Positions 8,988 through 17,788 of a DNA stretch of 64,000 nucleotides are shown in pieces. The stretch covers positions 248,001 to 312,000 of the forward strand of contig NZ_BSQF01000004.1 of the NCBI RefSeq assembly GCF_030268205.1, written 5' to 3'. The position numbers were made by a program, and so were the translations under genes. This stretch comes from Allomuricauda sp. NBRC 101325 (lineage in GTDB: Bacteria > Bacteroidota > Bacteroidia > Flavobacteriales > Flavobacteriaceae). Within the stretch, counting starts at the first letter, position 1; every line of letters starts with the position of its first letter. The notes under the pieces are model-generated. The model worked only from the letters and a program-made list of their open reading frames with translations, made no database searches and was not told the DNA's origin.

Positions 8988-10259
8988 ATGAGAACTCGGT
9001 CAACATTTTCAATAAGTTTTTGGATAAGCACATCCCGGAGGAGTGACAACACGGCAAAGATTTATGCCCGAATTACCGTGGATTCACAAAGGGCGAACAT
9101 GAGTCTGAAATATACTATCCCAACAGAAATATGGGACAGTAAAGGGTCGAAGGTTCTGGGGCGAACAAAAGAAGCGCAAGAAATCAATGCTTATCTAATG
9201 GAGGTTGAAACAGAACTATTCCAATGCTATCGTGATCTTAAATCCAGAACGCCACATATTACTCCACAGATGGTAAAGGCTCACTATTTTGGAGAAGATG
9301 TAAGTGAATTTACTTTAAAGAATTTGTTCGAATATCACAATACGCACAATGAACATAGTCTTTGTAAAGCTACTCTTAGTCATTACAAAACCTGTCAGAA
9401 GTACTTATTAGAGTATATCCAGAAGCAATATAAATGTGATGATTTCAGATTATCACAACTTAATCATCAATTTATTGTTGGGTTCGAAACATATCTACGC
9501 AAAATGCATCCGATAAATCATCATGGAAACCTTTCAAACAATGGTGCGATGAAGCATATTCAACGCCTACGTAAAATGATTAGAATCTCAGTTGATAATG
9601 AATGGATTGATAAGGACCCATTTCAAAAGTTCAAGGTCAGGATGGAAAGAAAGGAAAGGGAGTTCTTGACTTTGTCAGAGCTTCAAAAAGTTCAAGATTA
9701 GATTACAGGAATTGAACGGTTACGAATTGTTAAGGACTTATTTATTTTTAGTTGTTATACAGGTATCTCTTATTGTGATATAATGGACTTGTCTGAAGAC
9801 AATTTGGTATTGGGGATAGATAGAAAATATTGGATAAGTACAAGAAGAATGAAGACCAAAAATAGCTTTAAGCTTCCATTGGTAGGTCCAGCATTATCTA
9901 TTATTAAACGATATCAATATCATCCTAAACGGGAATCTGAGAAACTGTTCCCTAGAATATCCAATCAAAAATTAAACAGTTATTTAAAGGAAATTGCGGA
10001 TGCCTGTGACATCAAGAAAAATGTAACCTTCCATGTGGCCAGATATACTTTCGCCACTACTATTACTTTAAGCAATGGGGTTCCTATTGAAACTGTTTCC
10101 AAAATATTAGGTCATACAAAATTGGCCACAACTCAAGTTTATGCTCGAGTTTTGGATAAGAAAATTAGTGAAGATATGAGTGGTTTGGAATCTATTCTGG
10201 AAACTAAATTTTCTGACTCAAGTTGCGATAAGGAGGATTTGAGAAATTCCAATTTTTAA
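8988..10259 (+). pseudogene. Tyrosine recombinase/integrase of the island, interrupted by one TAG codon
   Basis: Read through, this frame encodes about 423 residues of a Bacteroidota-type phage integrase: an arm-binding N-terminal domain (FSISFWISTSRRSDNTAKIYARITV), a SAM-like core-binding domain (about 105-210) and the catalytic domain. Box I reads FSCYTGISYCDI, without the usual Arg, a substitution also known in IntDOT-type enzymes. Box II is HVARYTFAT, followed by LGHTKLATTQVYARV with the catalytic Tyr. A single TAG at 9699-9701 splits the frame before the catalytic domain; both sides are in the same frame and no bases are missing. ATG 8988 is preferred over the GTG at 8958. Either the gene is dead, or the stop is a sequencing error or is suppressed. 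Confidence 0.85.
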
Positions 10260-10467
10260 GTTATTTTGATTAATTGGCAAATTAATTATCCATAGTTGTC
10301 TAAGATTTTTTGTCCCAATCTTACCCCAACTTTTGCACTTGGTTCCTGTTTCAATTTTATAGTAATCGGGAAGATAAGCGTTAGGTAAAATTGAAATAGG
10401 GTGCAATGACCTATTTCCAATATTTACAGACTTCATTAATCCATCTCATTAACTATGGCTATTCAGG

Positions 10468-10489
10468 TTTTCTTTGCTTGCAAAGAAAA
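10468..10489. repeat. Perfect 10-bp inverted repeat with 2-base loop
   Basis: The arms 10468-10477 and 10480-10489 are exactly complementary. The right arm ends in an A run rather than a T run, so for rightward transcription it is not a standard terminator. Leftward it would have no gene to terminate. Confidence 0.6.
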
Positions 10490-10602
10490 AATGAAAAGCA
10501 AGAGGATAGCGCGCTAAAGCGACGCTATTGATTCATTTTCCTTCGGAAAAGCCTATATAACAAGGAGTTTTTGAATTAATCAAGTAATAACAGTATAAGG
10601 TG

Positions 10603-10790
10603 TTTTTTACTAAAGAAGCCGTTCAGACCAGTAAAATCAACGCATTTTTTATGAAAAAATGGCTTTTTGGAGTTTTCACATTGGGGATCTTCAATACTGT
10701 TTACATCATAGGTCTAGTATTTGATGAAATGATCTTTTTCACGGAAAAGAGGGTTCAGCCCAATAAAATCAAGGCGTTTTTCACGGAAAA
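10603..10790. repeat. Two related 60-bp units, about 131 bp apart
   Basis: Units starting near 10603 and 10734 share most positions, including the centre GTTCAG and TAAAATCAA. The second unit carries an exact 14-mer (TTTTTCACGGAAAA) at 10735-10748 and again at 10777-10790, 42 bp apart. The first unit has degenerate versions at the same 42-bp spacing. The function is unknown. Confidence 0.5.
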
Positions 10791-10794
10791 ATGA
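10651..10794 (+). CDS. Possible 47-residue small membrane protein
   Basis: An ATG at 10651 opens a 47-codon frame with one convincing hydrophobic segment (WLFGVFTLGIFNTVYIIGLVF) and a basic C-terminal tail that overlaps the 60-bp repeat. No clear ribosome binding site is seen and I know no family. The overlap with non-coding-looking repeats makes a chance frame quite possible. Confidence 0.25.
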   Translation: MKKWLFGVFTLGIFNTVYIIGLVFDEMIFFTEKRVQPNKIKAFFTEK

Positions 10795-11048
10795 AAAATT
10801 AGAATTGTGATTTAGATAAAACCTGCCTCGCTCAGTAGTATTAGTTAAAGGTAAGATTTGGGGCTTGCAGCACTCCACTTCGTTGCGTTCGCCTTTGATT
10901 AGAATATCAATTTGAACCAGGGGACTTTAGGAAAAGTTGTGATCGCAAAAAAGAGAATCAAATACATCGGATTTATTCCAATTTAGGCGTAAGGGTGTAT
11001 TTTATATTAATATAAATAAATCTGTAGGATTTAAAAAGTAAGTAGTTA

Positions 11049-11068
11049 ACTATATAGGCGACTATATA
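11049..11068. promoter_or_regulatory. Candidate operator before the MarR-type gene
   Basis: ACTATATA occurs twice (11049-11056 and 11061-11068), 12 bp apart, ending 23 bp before the MarR-type start codon. The TATATA-rich, partly palindromic block would suit autoregulation by a MarR dimer, but binding is not shown. Confidence 0.3.
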
Positions 11069-11091
11069 TATATGTGGCAAATCATTTGAAT

Positions 11092-11583
11092 ATGAACAAT
11101 GACTTTATAAAAGCGTTGGGCTATAAAGCCTTAGATAGTCGACTAAAAAGAATAAGTGATAGAATGTCATACGATATAAGAAAGCTTTACAAGGAATTTG
11201 ATATTGATGTCGAACCCAATTGGTACCTGCTATTTATGCTTTTACAAGAATCAGAAAAGGTCTCGATATCATATATCGCTGAACGCCTGGGTTATGCACA
11301 TCCATCAGTTGTGGTAATCGTAAAAAGGATGGCGGAAAAAGGTTATTTAGAAGTAGAATCTGATACCAAAGACAAAAGAAAACAGATTATTTCATTATCA
11401 GAAAAAGCACATAAGTTGATACCAAAGCTCGAAATACTTTGGGATAGTTGCGAAAATGCAATCTTAAATATGATAGATAATGATTTGAGTATACTTACAT
11501 ACTTAGACAATATAGATTTAGAACTTCAAAAAACTTCATTTCACCACAGATTTAAAAAAGAATATTTAAAAAGAATTCAATAA
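11092..11583 (+). CDS. MarR family winged-helix transcriptional regulator
   Basis: The 163-residue protein fits the MarR fold: a helical N-terminus, a winged helix at about 50-105 (VSISYIAERLGYAHPSVVVIVKRMAEKGYLEVE, then the wing SDTKDKRKQIISLSEKA) and a C-terminal dimerisation helix. MarR dimers usually repress nearby genes and release DNA on binding a small ligand or on oxidation; this copy has a single Cys (in WDSCENAI). The frame reaches a GTG at 11074, but ATG 11092 gives the conventional length. It ends 5 bp before the secreted-protein gene, so it is probably the first gene of a three-gene operon. Confidence 0.85.
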   Translation: MNNDFIKALGYKALDSRLKRISDRMSYDIRKLYKEFDIDVEPNWYLLFMLLQESEKVSISYIAERLGYAHPSVVVIVKRMAEKGYLEVESDTKDKRKQIISLSEKAHKLIPKLEILWDSCENAILNMIDNDLSILTYLDNIDLELQKTSFHHRFKKEYLKRIQ

Positions 11584-11588
11584 AAATT

Positions 11589-12353
11589 ATGAAAAAAAAC
11601 ATTTTCCTTACTCTTCTAATTCTTAGTAGTCTAACATCAATGGCTACAGAAACAAAGATAATTGTACGAGCAAAAGCAAAGGATGCTAAGTTCGTTGGTA
11701 GTTCTCTTGGAGGAGCTTATATAATAATTACGAACAAAATAAATAACAGAATATTAGCGGAAGGTAAAACGAGTGGTTCTACAGGAAATACAGATTTAAT
11801 TATGAAAGTTCCTGTAAAAAGAGGGAATTCAATTTCAGATGAGCGCACAGCTAAATTTTTAGCAACAATAGATATAGATGAGCCAACATTCGCACAGATT
11901 AAAGTGATTTCACCTTTTAACAACAAACAAGCGCAAAGCATTGTAAGTACTGAACTATGGTTGATTCCTGGAAAGGATATTTTAGGAGATGGCATAGTTC
12001 TGGAAATACCAGGATATATTATTGACATATTAAAACCTAGAACCCACAATTATATTTCTTTAAGCTCAATTAAAAATAATCCATTTGAAATAGAAGCCAA
12101 CATAGTTATGATGTGTGGATGTACCATAAATAAAGGAGGGATTTGGGATTCCGAGAATATTGAAGTTAAGGCAATTGTTAAAAGAAATGACATACATATT
12201 AGAGATGTTACAATGTCACTCAAAGAGACAAATCTTTTTAAAGGAAATATAAACATTACTTCTGCAGGACAATATGAACTTATAGTTTATGCCTATGATG
12301 CTAAAAGCGGAAATACAGGAGTTGATAAAGTTAACTATGTGATTTATGAATAA
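11589..12353 (+). CDS. Secreted protein of unknown function
   Basis: The 254-residue protein has a signal peptide (MKKNIFLTLLILSSLTSMAT) and a beta-rich mature part. It may contain two immunoglobulin-like modules: residues 20-150, with GAYIIITNKINNRILAEGKTSGSTG resembling a carboxypeptidase-regulatory or transthyretin-like fold, and 170-254, ending in AGQYELIVYAYDAKSGNTG. I do not recognise a named family. It follows the MarR-type gene by 5 bp and overlaps the next gene by 8 bp, which suggests a shared transcript and coupled translation with the serine hydrolase. Confidence 0.6.
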   Translation: MKKNIFLTLLILSSLTSMATETKIIVRAKAKDAKFVGSSLGGAYIIITNKINNRILAEGKTSGSTGNTDLIMKVPVKRGNSISDERTAKFLATIDIDEPTFAQIKVISPFNNKQAQSIVSTELWLIPGKDILGDGIVLEIPGYIIDILKPRTHNYISLSSIKNNPFEIEANIVMMCGCTINKGGIWDSENIEVKAIVKRNDIHIRDVTMSLKETNLFKGNINITSAGQYELIVYAYDAKSGNTGVDKVNYVIYE

Positions 12354-13488
12354 GCTAATAGTTTTAATTCTGGGACTATTTATTACTTCATCATGTGGTA
12401 AAATCAAGAGCCCAAATAATGAAAACAGTGAACAATCAAAGAATAAAAAAAGTAGTGTAGAAGAAATTATAAATGAAGAACTTACTGAGTTTATAAAATC
12501 CCCTGATTACTCTGCGTTATCCGGTTCAATATATGTAAACGGGGAAACCTATCAATTTCATTTCGGAGAATTAACCGATGGAACAAAGCCCAATAATAAA
12601 ACACTTTATGAAATTGGTTCAATATCTAAAACATATGTTGGATTACTCTTATCTCAAGCTGTCATCGATGGAAAACTTAATTTGGAATCTGATATAAGAG
12701 CATATCTTCCAAATGGTAGCAATTATGAGAACCTAAAACTTAAAGATTCACCTGTAACACTCAGAAACTTGGCAACGCATACATCGGGACTGCCTGTGAA
12801 CTTACATTGCAACAATTTGGATTATCCTGAAAAATTAAACTGTATCAAATCCTATTCAAGAGAAGTGTTCTTTGATAAACTTTTGAAAGTAAAATTAATT
12901 GACGATTCTGGTATAAACTATAATTACTCAAATGCGGGAATTAGACTTATTGGGTACATCTTGGAAGAAGTATATAGTGATACCTATCCTAATCTTTTGA
13001 AAAAATATGTTTTCTCTAAATCTGGCGAACAAAACACGTTCTATAGACTAGACGAAAATTTAAAATCGAAAATGGCCATGGGAAAGAATAGTAACGGAGA
13101 AATTATGCCTGTTGCAAGTGAGTTTTATGCAAGTGATGGAGCATTGAAGTCCAATACAAATTCAATGTTGAATTACATAAAAATGTATATGGAAAGTGAG
13201 GAAGCTATTGTGAAACAATCCTTGAGCTTACTCACAGAAAAGAATAATAGGTTGGGAAGAGCTTATGTTTGGAACACTTTTGAGTTTAATATGCCAAATG
13301 AAATGTTTTATCATAGCGGAGGAACATTTGGCTTTTCATCATGGATAGCCCTCTACCCTAAAAAGAACATCGGGATATTTCTTGTTACAAATGTTTCAAA
13401 TTCTAATGCTCAAGAAGAGTTGAATCAAATATCAAACAGAATTATTGACAAAATAAAAGAAACGCTACATAACACGGTTTATAAGTAA
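12346..13488 (+). CDS. Lipoprotein serine hydrolase, class C beta-lactamase/esterase fold
   Basis: The 380-residue protein begins with a lipoprotein signal (Cys17 after TSS). It contains the beta-lactamase-family catalytic elements: SISK (nucleophile Ser92, Lys95), YSN (Tyr194-Asn196) and HSG (323-325). In this superfamily these define class C beta-lactamases, D-aminopeptidases, esterases and PBP-like proteins. HSG rather than KTG argues against a true beta-lactamase and for an esterase or peptidase. It overlaps the preceding secreted-protein gene by 8 bp and is probably controlled by the MarR-type regulator upstream. Confidence 0.8.
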   Translation: MNKLIVLILGLFITSSCGKIKSPNNENSEQSKNKKSSVEEIINEELTEFIKSPDYSALSGSIYVNGETYQFHFGELTDGTKPNNKTLYEIGSISKTYVGLLLSQAVIDGKLNLESDIRAYLPNGSNYENLKLKDSPVTLRNLATHTSGLPVNLHCNNLDYPEKLNCIKSYSREVFFDKLLKVKLIDDSGINYNYSNAGIRLIGYILEEVYSDTYPNLLKKYVFSKSGEQNTFYRLDENLKSKMAMGKNSNGEIMPVASEFYASDGALKSNTNSMLNYIKMYMESEEAIVKQSLSLLTEKNNRLGRAYVWNTFEFNMPNEMFYHSGGTFGFSSWIALYPKKNIGIFLVTNVSNSNAQEELNQISNRIIDKIKETLHNTVYK

Positions 13489-13628
13489 TAGCGGTTTCAG
13501 TATTAAAACGAAAGTATTAACATTAAACAAAGGTTAGTACAAAACCGAAAGTTTGTGAATAAAAATCCGCTACTACTCATACACTAAACCGTTAAAAGTT
13601 CAAATAAACGATTACAGACAGATTGCAA

Positions 13629-14189
13629 ATGACCGTAACCAACCAAATAGAAAATTCAAAGCATTGTGAAATATGTGATCTAAGTTCATTCAATCTCCAA
13701 GATGGTATAATATGTAGTTTAACTGATAGAAAAGCAGATTTCAACCAAAAGTGTCCAGACATAGAATTGGATAAGAAAATGAAGGAAAAGCTGATAGAAA
13801 TTAATACTGAATTTCAGGATTCCAAGTATGTGAAAAAATTAGCTGTTGGACATATGATTTTTTATGGCCTAATTGGTCTAGCGGTACTATATTTCTGTTA
13901 TTACTTAAGTTTTAAATTATTAGAACTTGGAGTTTTTCATACTGGGACAATTGTGATTTTCGCTATAGGTCTTGCAATCCTTGGAATTGGTATTGGATCT
14001 TTAAACTATTCTAGACAAAAAAGCAACGTATCATCACCCAAAAAAAACAATCTAGATAAGCTTACTGAATTGTATCATATTAGATACCAGTTTCAATCTA
14101 ATATTTCTACGGATGTAATGGGAATAAAGGAAACCAAGATTAAGTTAAGGGTAAACGGAGAAACCATTGAAAAAGTAAGTCGATATTAA
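13629..14189 (+). CDS. Two-TM protein with N-terminal Cys cluster
   Basis: The 186-residue protein starts with a cysteine-rich segment, CEICDLSSFNLQDGIICS then KCPDI (four Cys spaced like a zinc knuckle). It is followed by a short linker helix and two hydrophobic segments (LAVGHMIFYGLIGLAVLYFCYY and TGTIVIFAIGLAILGIGIG). This layout matches small Bacteroidota membrane proteins of unknown function that carry a Cys-rich cytoplasmic head. The frame begins at TTG 13623, but ATG 13629 is preferred. It stands alone between the serine hydrolase and the AraC gene. Confidence 0.6.
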   Translation: MTVTNQIENSKHCEICDLSSFNLQDGIICSLTDRKADFNQKCPDIELDKKMKEKLIEINTEFQDSKYVKKLAVGHMIFYGLIGLAVLYFCYYLSFKLLELGVFHTGTIVIFAIGLAILGIGIGSLNYSRQKSNVSSPKKNNLDKLTELYHIRYQFQSNISTDVMGIKETKIKLRVNGETIEKVSRY

Positions 14190-14349
14190 CTCGATTTATT
14201 AGCGAAATAAAACACAAAGTTTAAATAAACTATATAAAAGGGCACATCAATTACACTTGAAAATTATCTTAACTTAGTTCCACACTTATATGATAAATGA
14301 ATCATCCCTATGTTGGCAAAAATTAACTAGATTGAGATAATTCATAAAA

Positions 14350-15201
14350 ATGAATCGTGAAATAATAGATATTAATGATTATACAATCTTATTGGAGGAA
14401 GCTTCTACCCTTGATAAATTAATAGATTCATGTTTTTTTGACGAGCCCGTAATAGCTATTGCCTTCTATGGTGCGGGTGATGTTGGTCTAAAAGTGAAAT
14501 TTGATGGAAAAACCAAAGAATTCCATCAAACAAAAGGAATGGTATTATCATTTTATGCCGATAATACTGTAGCGTTTGAACATCATGTATCAAAGTTAAA
14601 ACCGCTGCAATGTTTAGTAATCGCAACCGCAATAAGAAACATAAAGAATTTACCTAATGGAGAAGGTCGGTTCTTGGAAAAATTTTTATGTCAATTAGTC
14701 CATCCCAAAGACCATTATGGCGAAGGCCCTTCATTTAATATGAGTCCGGAAATGTTTCTATTAGTGGAACAATTTTTCAGTAATACGTACGAAGGAGAAA
14801 TTAAAATGTTGTTCTATAAAAGTCATATCACAGCCTTACTCTCACATTATTTTGGACAACTGGCGAATCAAGAATCTATAAAAACAAATACCGAACAACT
14901 TGAAAAAATTCACCTGGCACAAGAAATTTTAGTGTCCGATTTAGAAAACCCGCCTTCCTTAACAGAACTTGCCCACAGGATTGGAACCAATACCAATAAA
15001 CTCAAAACAGAATTCAAAGCACAGTTTGGAGTTCCCGTTTTTAAATACTTACAAAACGAACGGTTAAAGAAAGCATACAATTTAATAAAGAACGAGAGAA
15101 AGACGATACAAGAAGCTGCTTGGGCAGTGGGTTATGATAGTTTAGGTTCTTTCTCTAATGCTTTTGAAAAAAAATTTGGTTTTAGGCCAAGTCAAGTTTA
15201 A
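14350..15201 (+). CDS. AraC family transcriptional regulator
   Basis: The C-terminal 100 residues of this 283-residue protein are an AraC/XylS DNA-binding domain with two helix-turn-helix motifs: PSLTELAHRIGTNTNKLKTEFKAQFG and TIQEAAWAVGYDSLGSFSNAFEKKFG, ending in FRPSQV. The N-terminal part (1-170) lacks a clear cupin signature and is a ligand-sensing or dimerisation region of unknown specificity. The NmrA-like gene begins 90 bp downstream in the same direction and has its own promoter, so it is the most likely target. Confidence 0.85.
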   Translation: MNREIIDINDYTILLEEASTLDKLIDSCFFDEPVIAIAFYGAGDVGLKVKFDGKTKEFHQTKGMVLSFYADNTVAFEHHVSKLKPLQCLVIATAIRNIKNLPNGEGRFLEKFLCQLVHPKDHYGEGPSFNMSPEMFLLVEQFFSNTYEGEIKMLFYKSHITALLSHYFGQLANQESIKTNTEQLEKIHLAQEILVSDLENPPSLTELAHRIGTNTNKLKTEFKAQFGVPVFKYLQNERLKKAYNLIKNERKTIQEAAWAVGYDSLGSFSNAFEKKFGFRPSQV

Positions 15202-15259
15202 AATTCCTTTCGAATAAATTATAATTCTTTTTGAATAAGTTGCTGGCTTACAGCTACTA

Positions 15260-15267
15260 TAGATTTG
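15260..15267 (+). promoter_or_regulatory. -7 promoter element of the NmrA-like gene
   Basis: TAGATTTG is an exact TAnnTTTG match 25 bp before the ATG at 15292. A TTG lies 17 bp upstream of it (15240-15242), near the expected -33 position. Confidence 0.45.
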
Positions 15268-15291
15268 CTTCATAATTAAAAATCAAAAATT

Positions 15292-16113
15292 ATGGAATCA
15301 AACATTTTGGTTATCGGAGGAACAGGTAAAACCGGTCGCCGGGTAGTGGAGCAATTAACTAAAAAAGGAATTAATCCAAGAATTGGTTCAAGAAACGCAT
15401 CGCCAAGCTTTGATTGGGATAATAAGGATACTTGGGTAAATGCTTTGGAGGGAGTTGAGAAAATGTATGTCACCTATTATCCAGATTTGGCTGTGCCGGG
15501 AGCCAAAGAGACCATAGAGAGTTTAACGTACTTAGCTAAAGAATTAGGCGTTAAAAAACTGGTTTTACTTTCTGGAAAAGGTGAGATTGAAGCGGAAGCA
15601 TGTGAAAAAATTGTGATGGAATCTGGTATAGGTTATACCATAGTTAGGGCTTCTTGGTTTAACCAAAATTGGAGTGAAAGTTTCTTTTTGGAACCAATTC
15701 TAACTGGTGAAGTTGCATTACCAATGTCTGATGTCTTAATTCCATTTGTTGATGCTGATGATATTGCCGAGGTTGCTGCAACTGTTTTATTGGATGACAA
15801 GTATCATGGTGAGATCATAGAGGTTACAGGTCCAGAATTGATCACTTTCAAGGATGTTGTCGATATCATTTCAAAGACAAGTAATCGAAACTTAAACTTC
15901 CATGAAATAACTTTGGATCAGTATGTTGATGGTATGAGGCAAATGAAGATTCCAAATGATGTCGTGTGGTTAATGGAGTACTTATTTAGCCATGTTTTAA
16001 CCAATCCAAACAACCAACAGGTAGTTAATGATATTGAAAAAGTATTAGGAAGAAAGGCAAAATCATTTTTAGCATATGCAAAGGAAACTGCCAAGACTGG
16101 AGTTTGGAATTGA
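15292..16113 (+). CDS. NmrA family NAD(P)-binding protein (atypical SDR)
   Basis: The 273-residue protein has an N-terminal Rossmann fold with the GGTGKTGRR nucleotide-binding loop (residues 9-17). It then has the NmrA-like arrangement VEKMYVTYYPDLAVPGAKETIESL, KLVLLSGKGEIEAEA and YTIVRASWFNQNW. Relatives include NmrA, QorB-type quinone reductases and isoflavone-reductase-like proteins. Some are redox sensors and others reduce quinones or flavonoids, so activity cannot be fixed. The active-site Tyr/Lys pair of classical SDRs is not evident. It probably answers to the AraC-type regulator directly upstream. Confidence 0.85.
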   Translation: MESNILVIGGTGKTGRRVVEQLTKKGINPRIGSRNASPSFDWDNKDTWVNALEGVEKMYVTYYPDLAVPGAKETIESLTYLAKELGVKKLVLLSGKGEIEAEACEKIVMESGIGYTIVRASWFNQNWSESFFLEPILTGEVALPMSDVLIPFVDADDIAEVAATVLLDDKYHGEIIEVTGPELITFKDVVDIISKTSNRNLNFHEITLDQYVDGMRQMKIPNDVVWLMEYLFSHVLTNPNNQQVVNDIEKVLGRKAKSFLAYAKETAKTGVWN

Positions 16114-16203
16114 ATTCCCAGAGCACAATGTAAGAAAATAATTGGTTGACCGACCCAACCCTAAATTAGTTTGGAACAAAATTCAATAACCAACCCATAG
16201 CGT

Positions 16204-16272
16204 ATGATTAAATACATCGATGGTGTTCCAATTTGGGTGCATATAGATTTGACCACACAAAAAAGCGAATAA
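16204..16272 (+). CDS. 22-codon micro-ORF abutting the hydrolase gene
   Basis: ATG 16204 opens 22 codons (MIKYIDGVPIWVHIDLTTQK, then SE) whose TAA is followed immediately by the ATG of the next gene. It could be a translationally coupled leader peptide or the remnant of a larger gene. No family was recognised. Confidence 0.25.
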   Translation: MIKYIDGVPIWVHIDLTTQKSE

Positions 16273-17208
16273 ATGAACAAATTCTTTAGAATATTTAAAA
16301 AGGTAGTTTTATATACATTTTCCATTCTATTATTTCTCTCAGTTGCGGGTTACATATACCTCTATGTGCTTCCAAAAGGACCTGAAGTTACAGCAACCCA
16401 TAAAATTAATGTGGGAATAGACTCTTTTGTAATGCAAGCCTATAAGGATAGTGAGAGAAAATCGATCAAGGTATGGACTTACAAACCTGAAAGTTGGAAC
16501 GACAAAGACAAAATAGTTTTTGTTATGCACGGTGGTGGGCGAAATGCAGATGACTATCTAAACGCATGGGTTGAATTGGCCAATAAGAACAACCTATTGA
16601 TAATAGCCCCTGAATTCGAGAATAAGTTTTCAAAATATACAACAAATGACTACCAAGAGGGGAATTTATTTACCTTTTTTGGAACTAAAAACCCAAAAGC
16701 TGAATGGGCATACACAGTCGTTGAAAATATATTTGACCACATTAAATCGGTTAATAATATTACAAACGAGCAGTACGATATTTTTGGTCATTCGGCTGGA
16801 GCACAATTTGTACACAGAATGGTAATGTTAATGCCCGAATCGAGATTTGGAACAGCTATCGCCGCAAATTCTGGATTTTACAGTCTACCAAACGAGAACC
16901 TCGAATTTCCGTATGGTATCAAAAATGTAGAAACAGATTTACAAAAATCTTATAAGAAAAGATTGATTGTTCTTTTGGGAGAACTGGATAATGACCCAAG
17001 TTTAGGGACTTTTAGAACAACCGATTTGGCAATGGAACAGGGGGAGCATCGATTGGAACGTGGAACAACTTTTTTTAATGTGAACAAGGAATTAACCAGT
17101 AAAAATAATTGGACATTTAATTGGGAATTTGAGACAGTAAAAGAAGTAGGTCACGACTATAAAAAAATGTCTGAAAATGCAATTGGATGGATAAAAGTTC
17201 AACCCTAA
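16273..17208 (+). CDS. Membrane-anchored or exported alpha/beta hydrolase
   Basis: The 311-residue protein starts with a hydrophobic segment (about residues 10-33) that could be an uncleaved anchor or a long signal peptide. It continues as an alpha/beta hydrolase: VFVMHGGGRNADDYL supplies the oxyanion region, FGHSAGAQF the nucleophile elbow (Ser174), LGELDNDPS a likely acidic residue and EVGHDYKKM the catalytic His. The fold resembles LpqC/PHB-depolymerase-type esterases. Substrate is unknown. A 22-codon frame abuts its start codon. Confidence 0.8.
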   Translation: MNKFFRIFKKVVLYTFSILLFLSVAGYIYLYVLPKGPEVTATHKINVGIDSFVMQAYKDSERKSIKVWTYKPESWNDKDKIVFVMHGGGRNADDYLNAWVELANKNNLLIIAPEFENKFSKYTTNDYQEGNLFTFFGTKNPKAEWAYTVVENIFDHIKSVNNITNEQYDIFGHSAGAQFVHRMVMLMPESRFGTAIAANSGFYSLPNENLEFPYGIKNVETDLQKSYKKRLIVLLGELDNDPSLGTFRTTDLAMEQGEHRLERGTTFFNVNKELTSKNNWTFNWEFETVKEVGHDYKKMSENAIGWIKVQP

Positions 17209-17788
17209 CAATGCTTTACCCCAATTACGGCTGAAAAGGGCGTTGTCCGATCCACTTGGAATCGCAATCCTTCAACCCTTAAGATTTACAGAATTCATCT
17301 TATTATGGTCCTTAACTGACGGTTTTACAATACCGTTACAAAATTTCCAATAAACGATGAGTTCTAGTAACGTCATACTTTGATCTTAAATAGCATAAAG
17401 GCAATAACTTGTGAGTTCCAAATTAAAGATCTGACATTTTCAATCCTTTGCTAGATGATTGTGGTAACCCTTTTATTATTAGATAAATAAAATGCCTTAT
17501 GTAAACTTTGCAAATGTTAAATCTTCTAAAAATGTGATAAAGGAGGAGGAATTGTAATCGTTTGATTAGTGTTGAATCAACTCGTACAATTGAGTTTCAA
17601 AAGATTTATAAGTTTTATCAAGTATTATTGTCGATAAAGGTGTATTATTAATTACAGGAAATTTTATAATCCATTCGAACTGCCCAGAATTCTATTGCCT
17701 CTATAGGCATTCAATTAAGGGTAAAAGGACATATAGAATTTTACAGGGGAGTAAAAAATGGTTTGAAAACAAGTTGGAAACGAATTGA
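17209..17788. other. 580-bp gap without recognisable genes
   Basis: No frame of believable length or composition was found on either strand. An imperfect inverted repeat lies near 17572-17600. The stretch has scattered stops in all frames and may be eroded sequence or a junction between cargo modules. Confidence 0.5.

Larger units (their letters stand above)
10260..11091. other. Long AT-rich non-coding region with hairpins and repeats
   Basis: This 832-bp region separates the integrase from the cargo. It contains a perfect hairpin at 10468-10489, a small hairpin at 10536-10550, two related 60-bp units (from about 10603 and 10734) and a possible 47-codon ORF. I recognise no conserved gene. 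Its position resembles that of excision or transfer control regions, but that is only a guess. Confidence 0.5.

Noticed and set aside
12346-13488. Calling the serine hydrolases true beta-lactamase resistance genes
   Set aside because: Both this gene and 35352-36620 have SxxK and Tyr motifs but HSG or HDG instead of KTG, which fits esterase or peptidase relatives. Resistance cannot be claimed from sequence.
17209-17788. Possible small genes or integron-type attC sites in the 580-bp gap
   Set aside because: No frame had believable length or start, and the only inverted repeat (17572-17600) has a three-base bulge and lacks the conserved attC ends.
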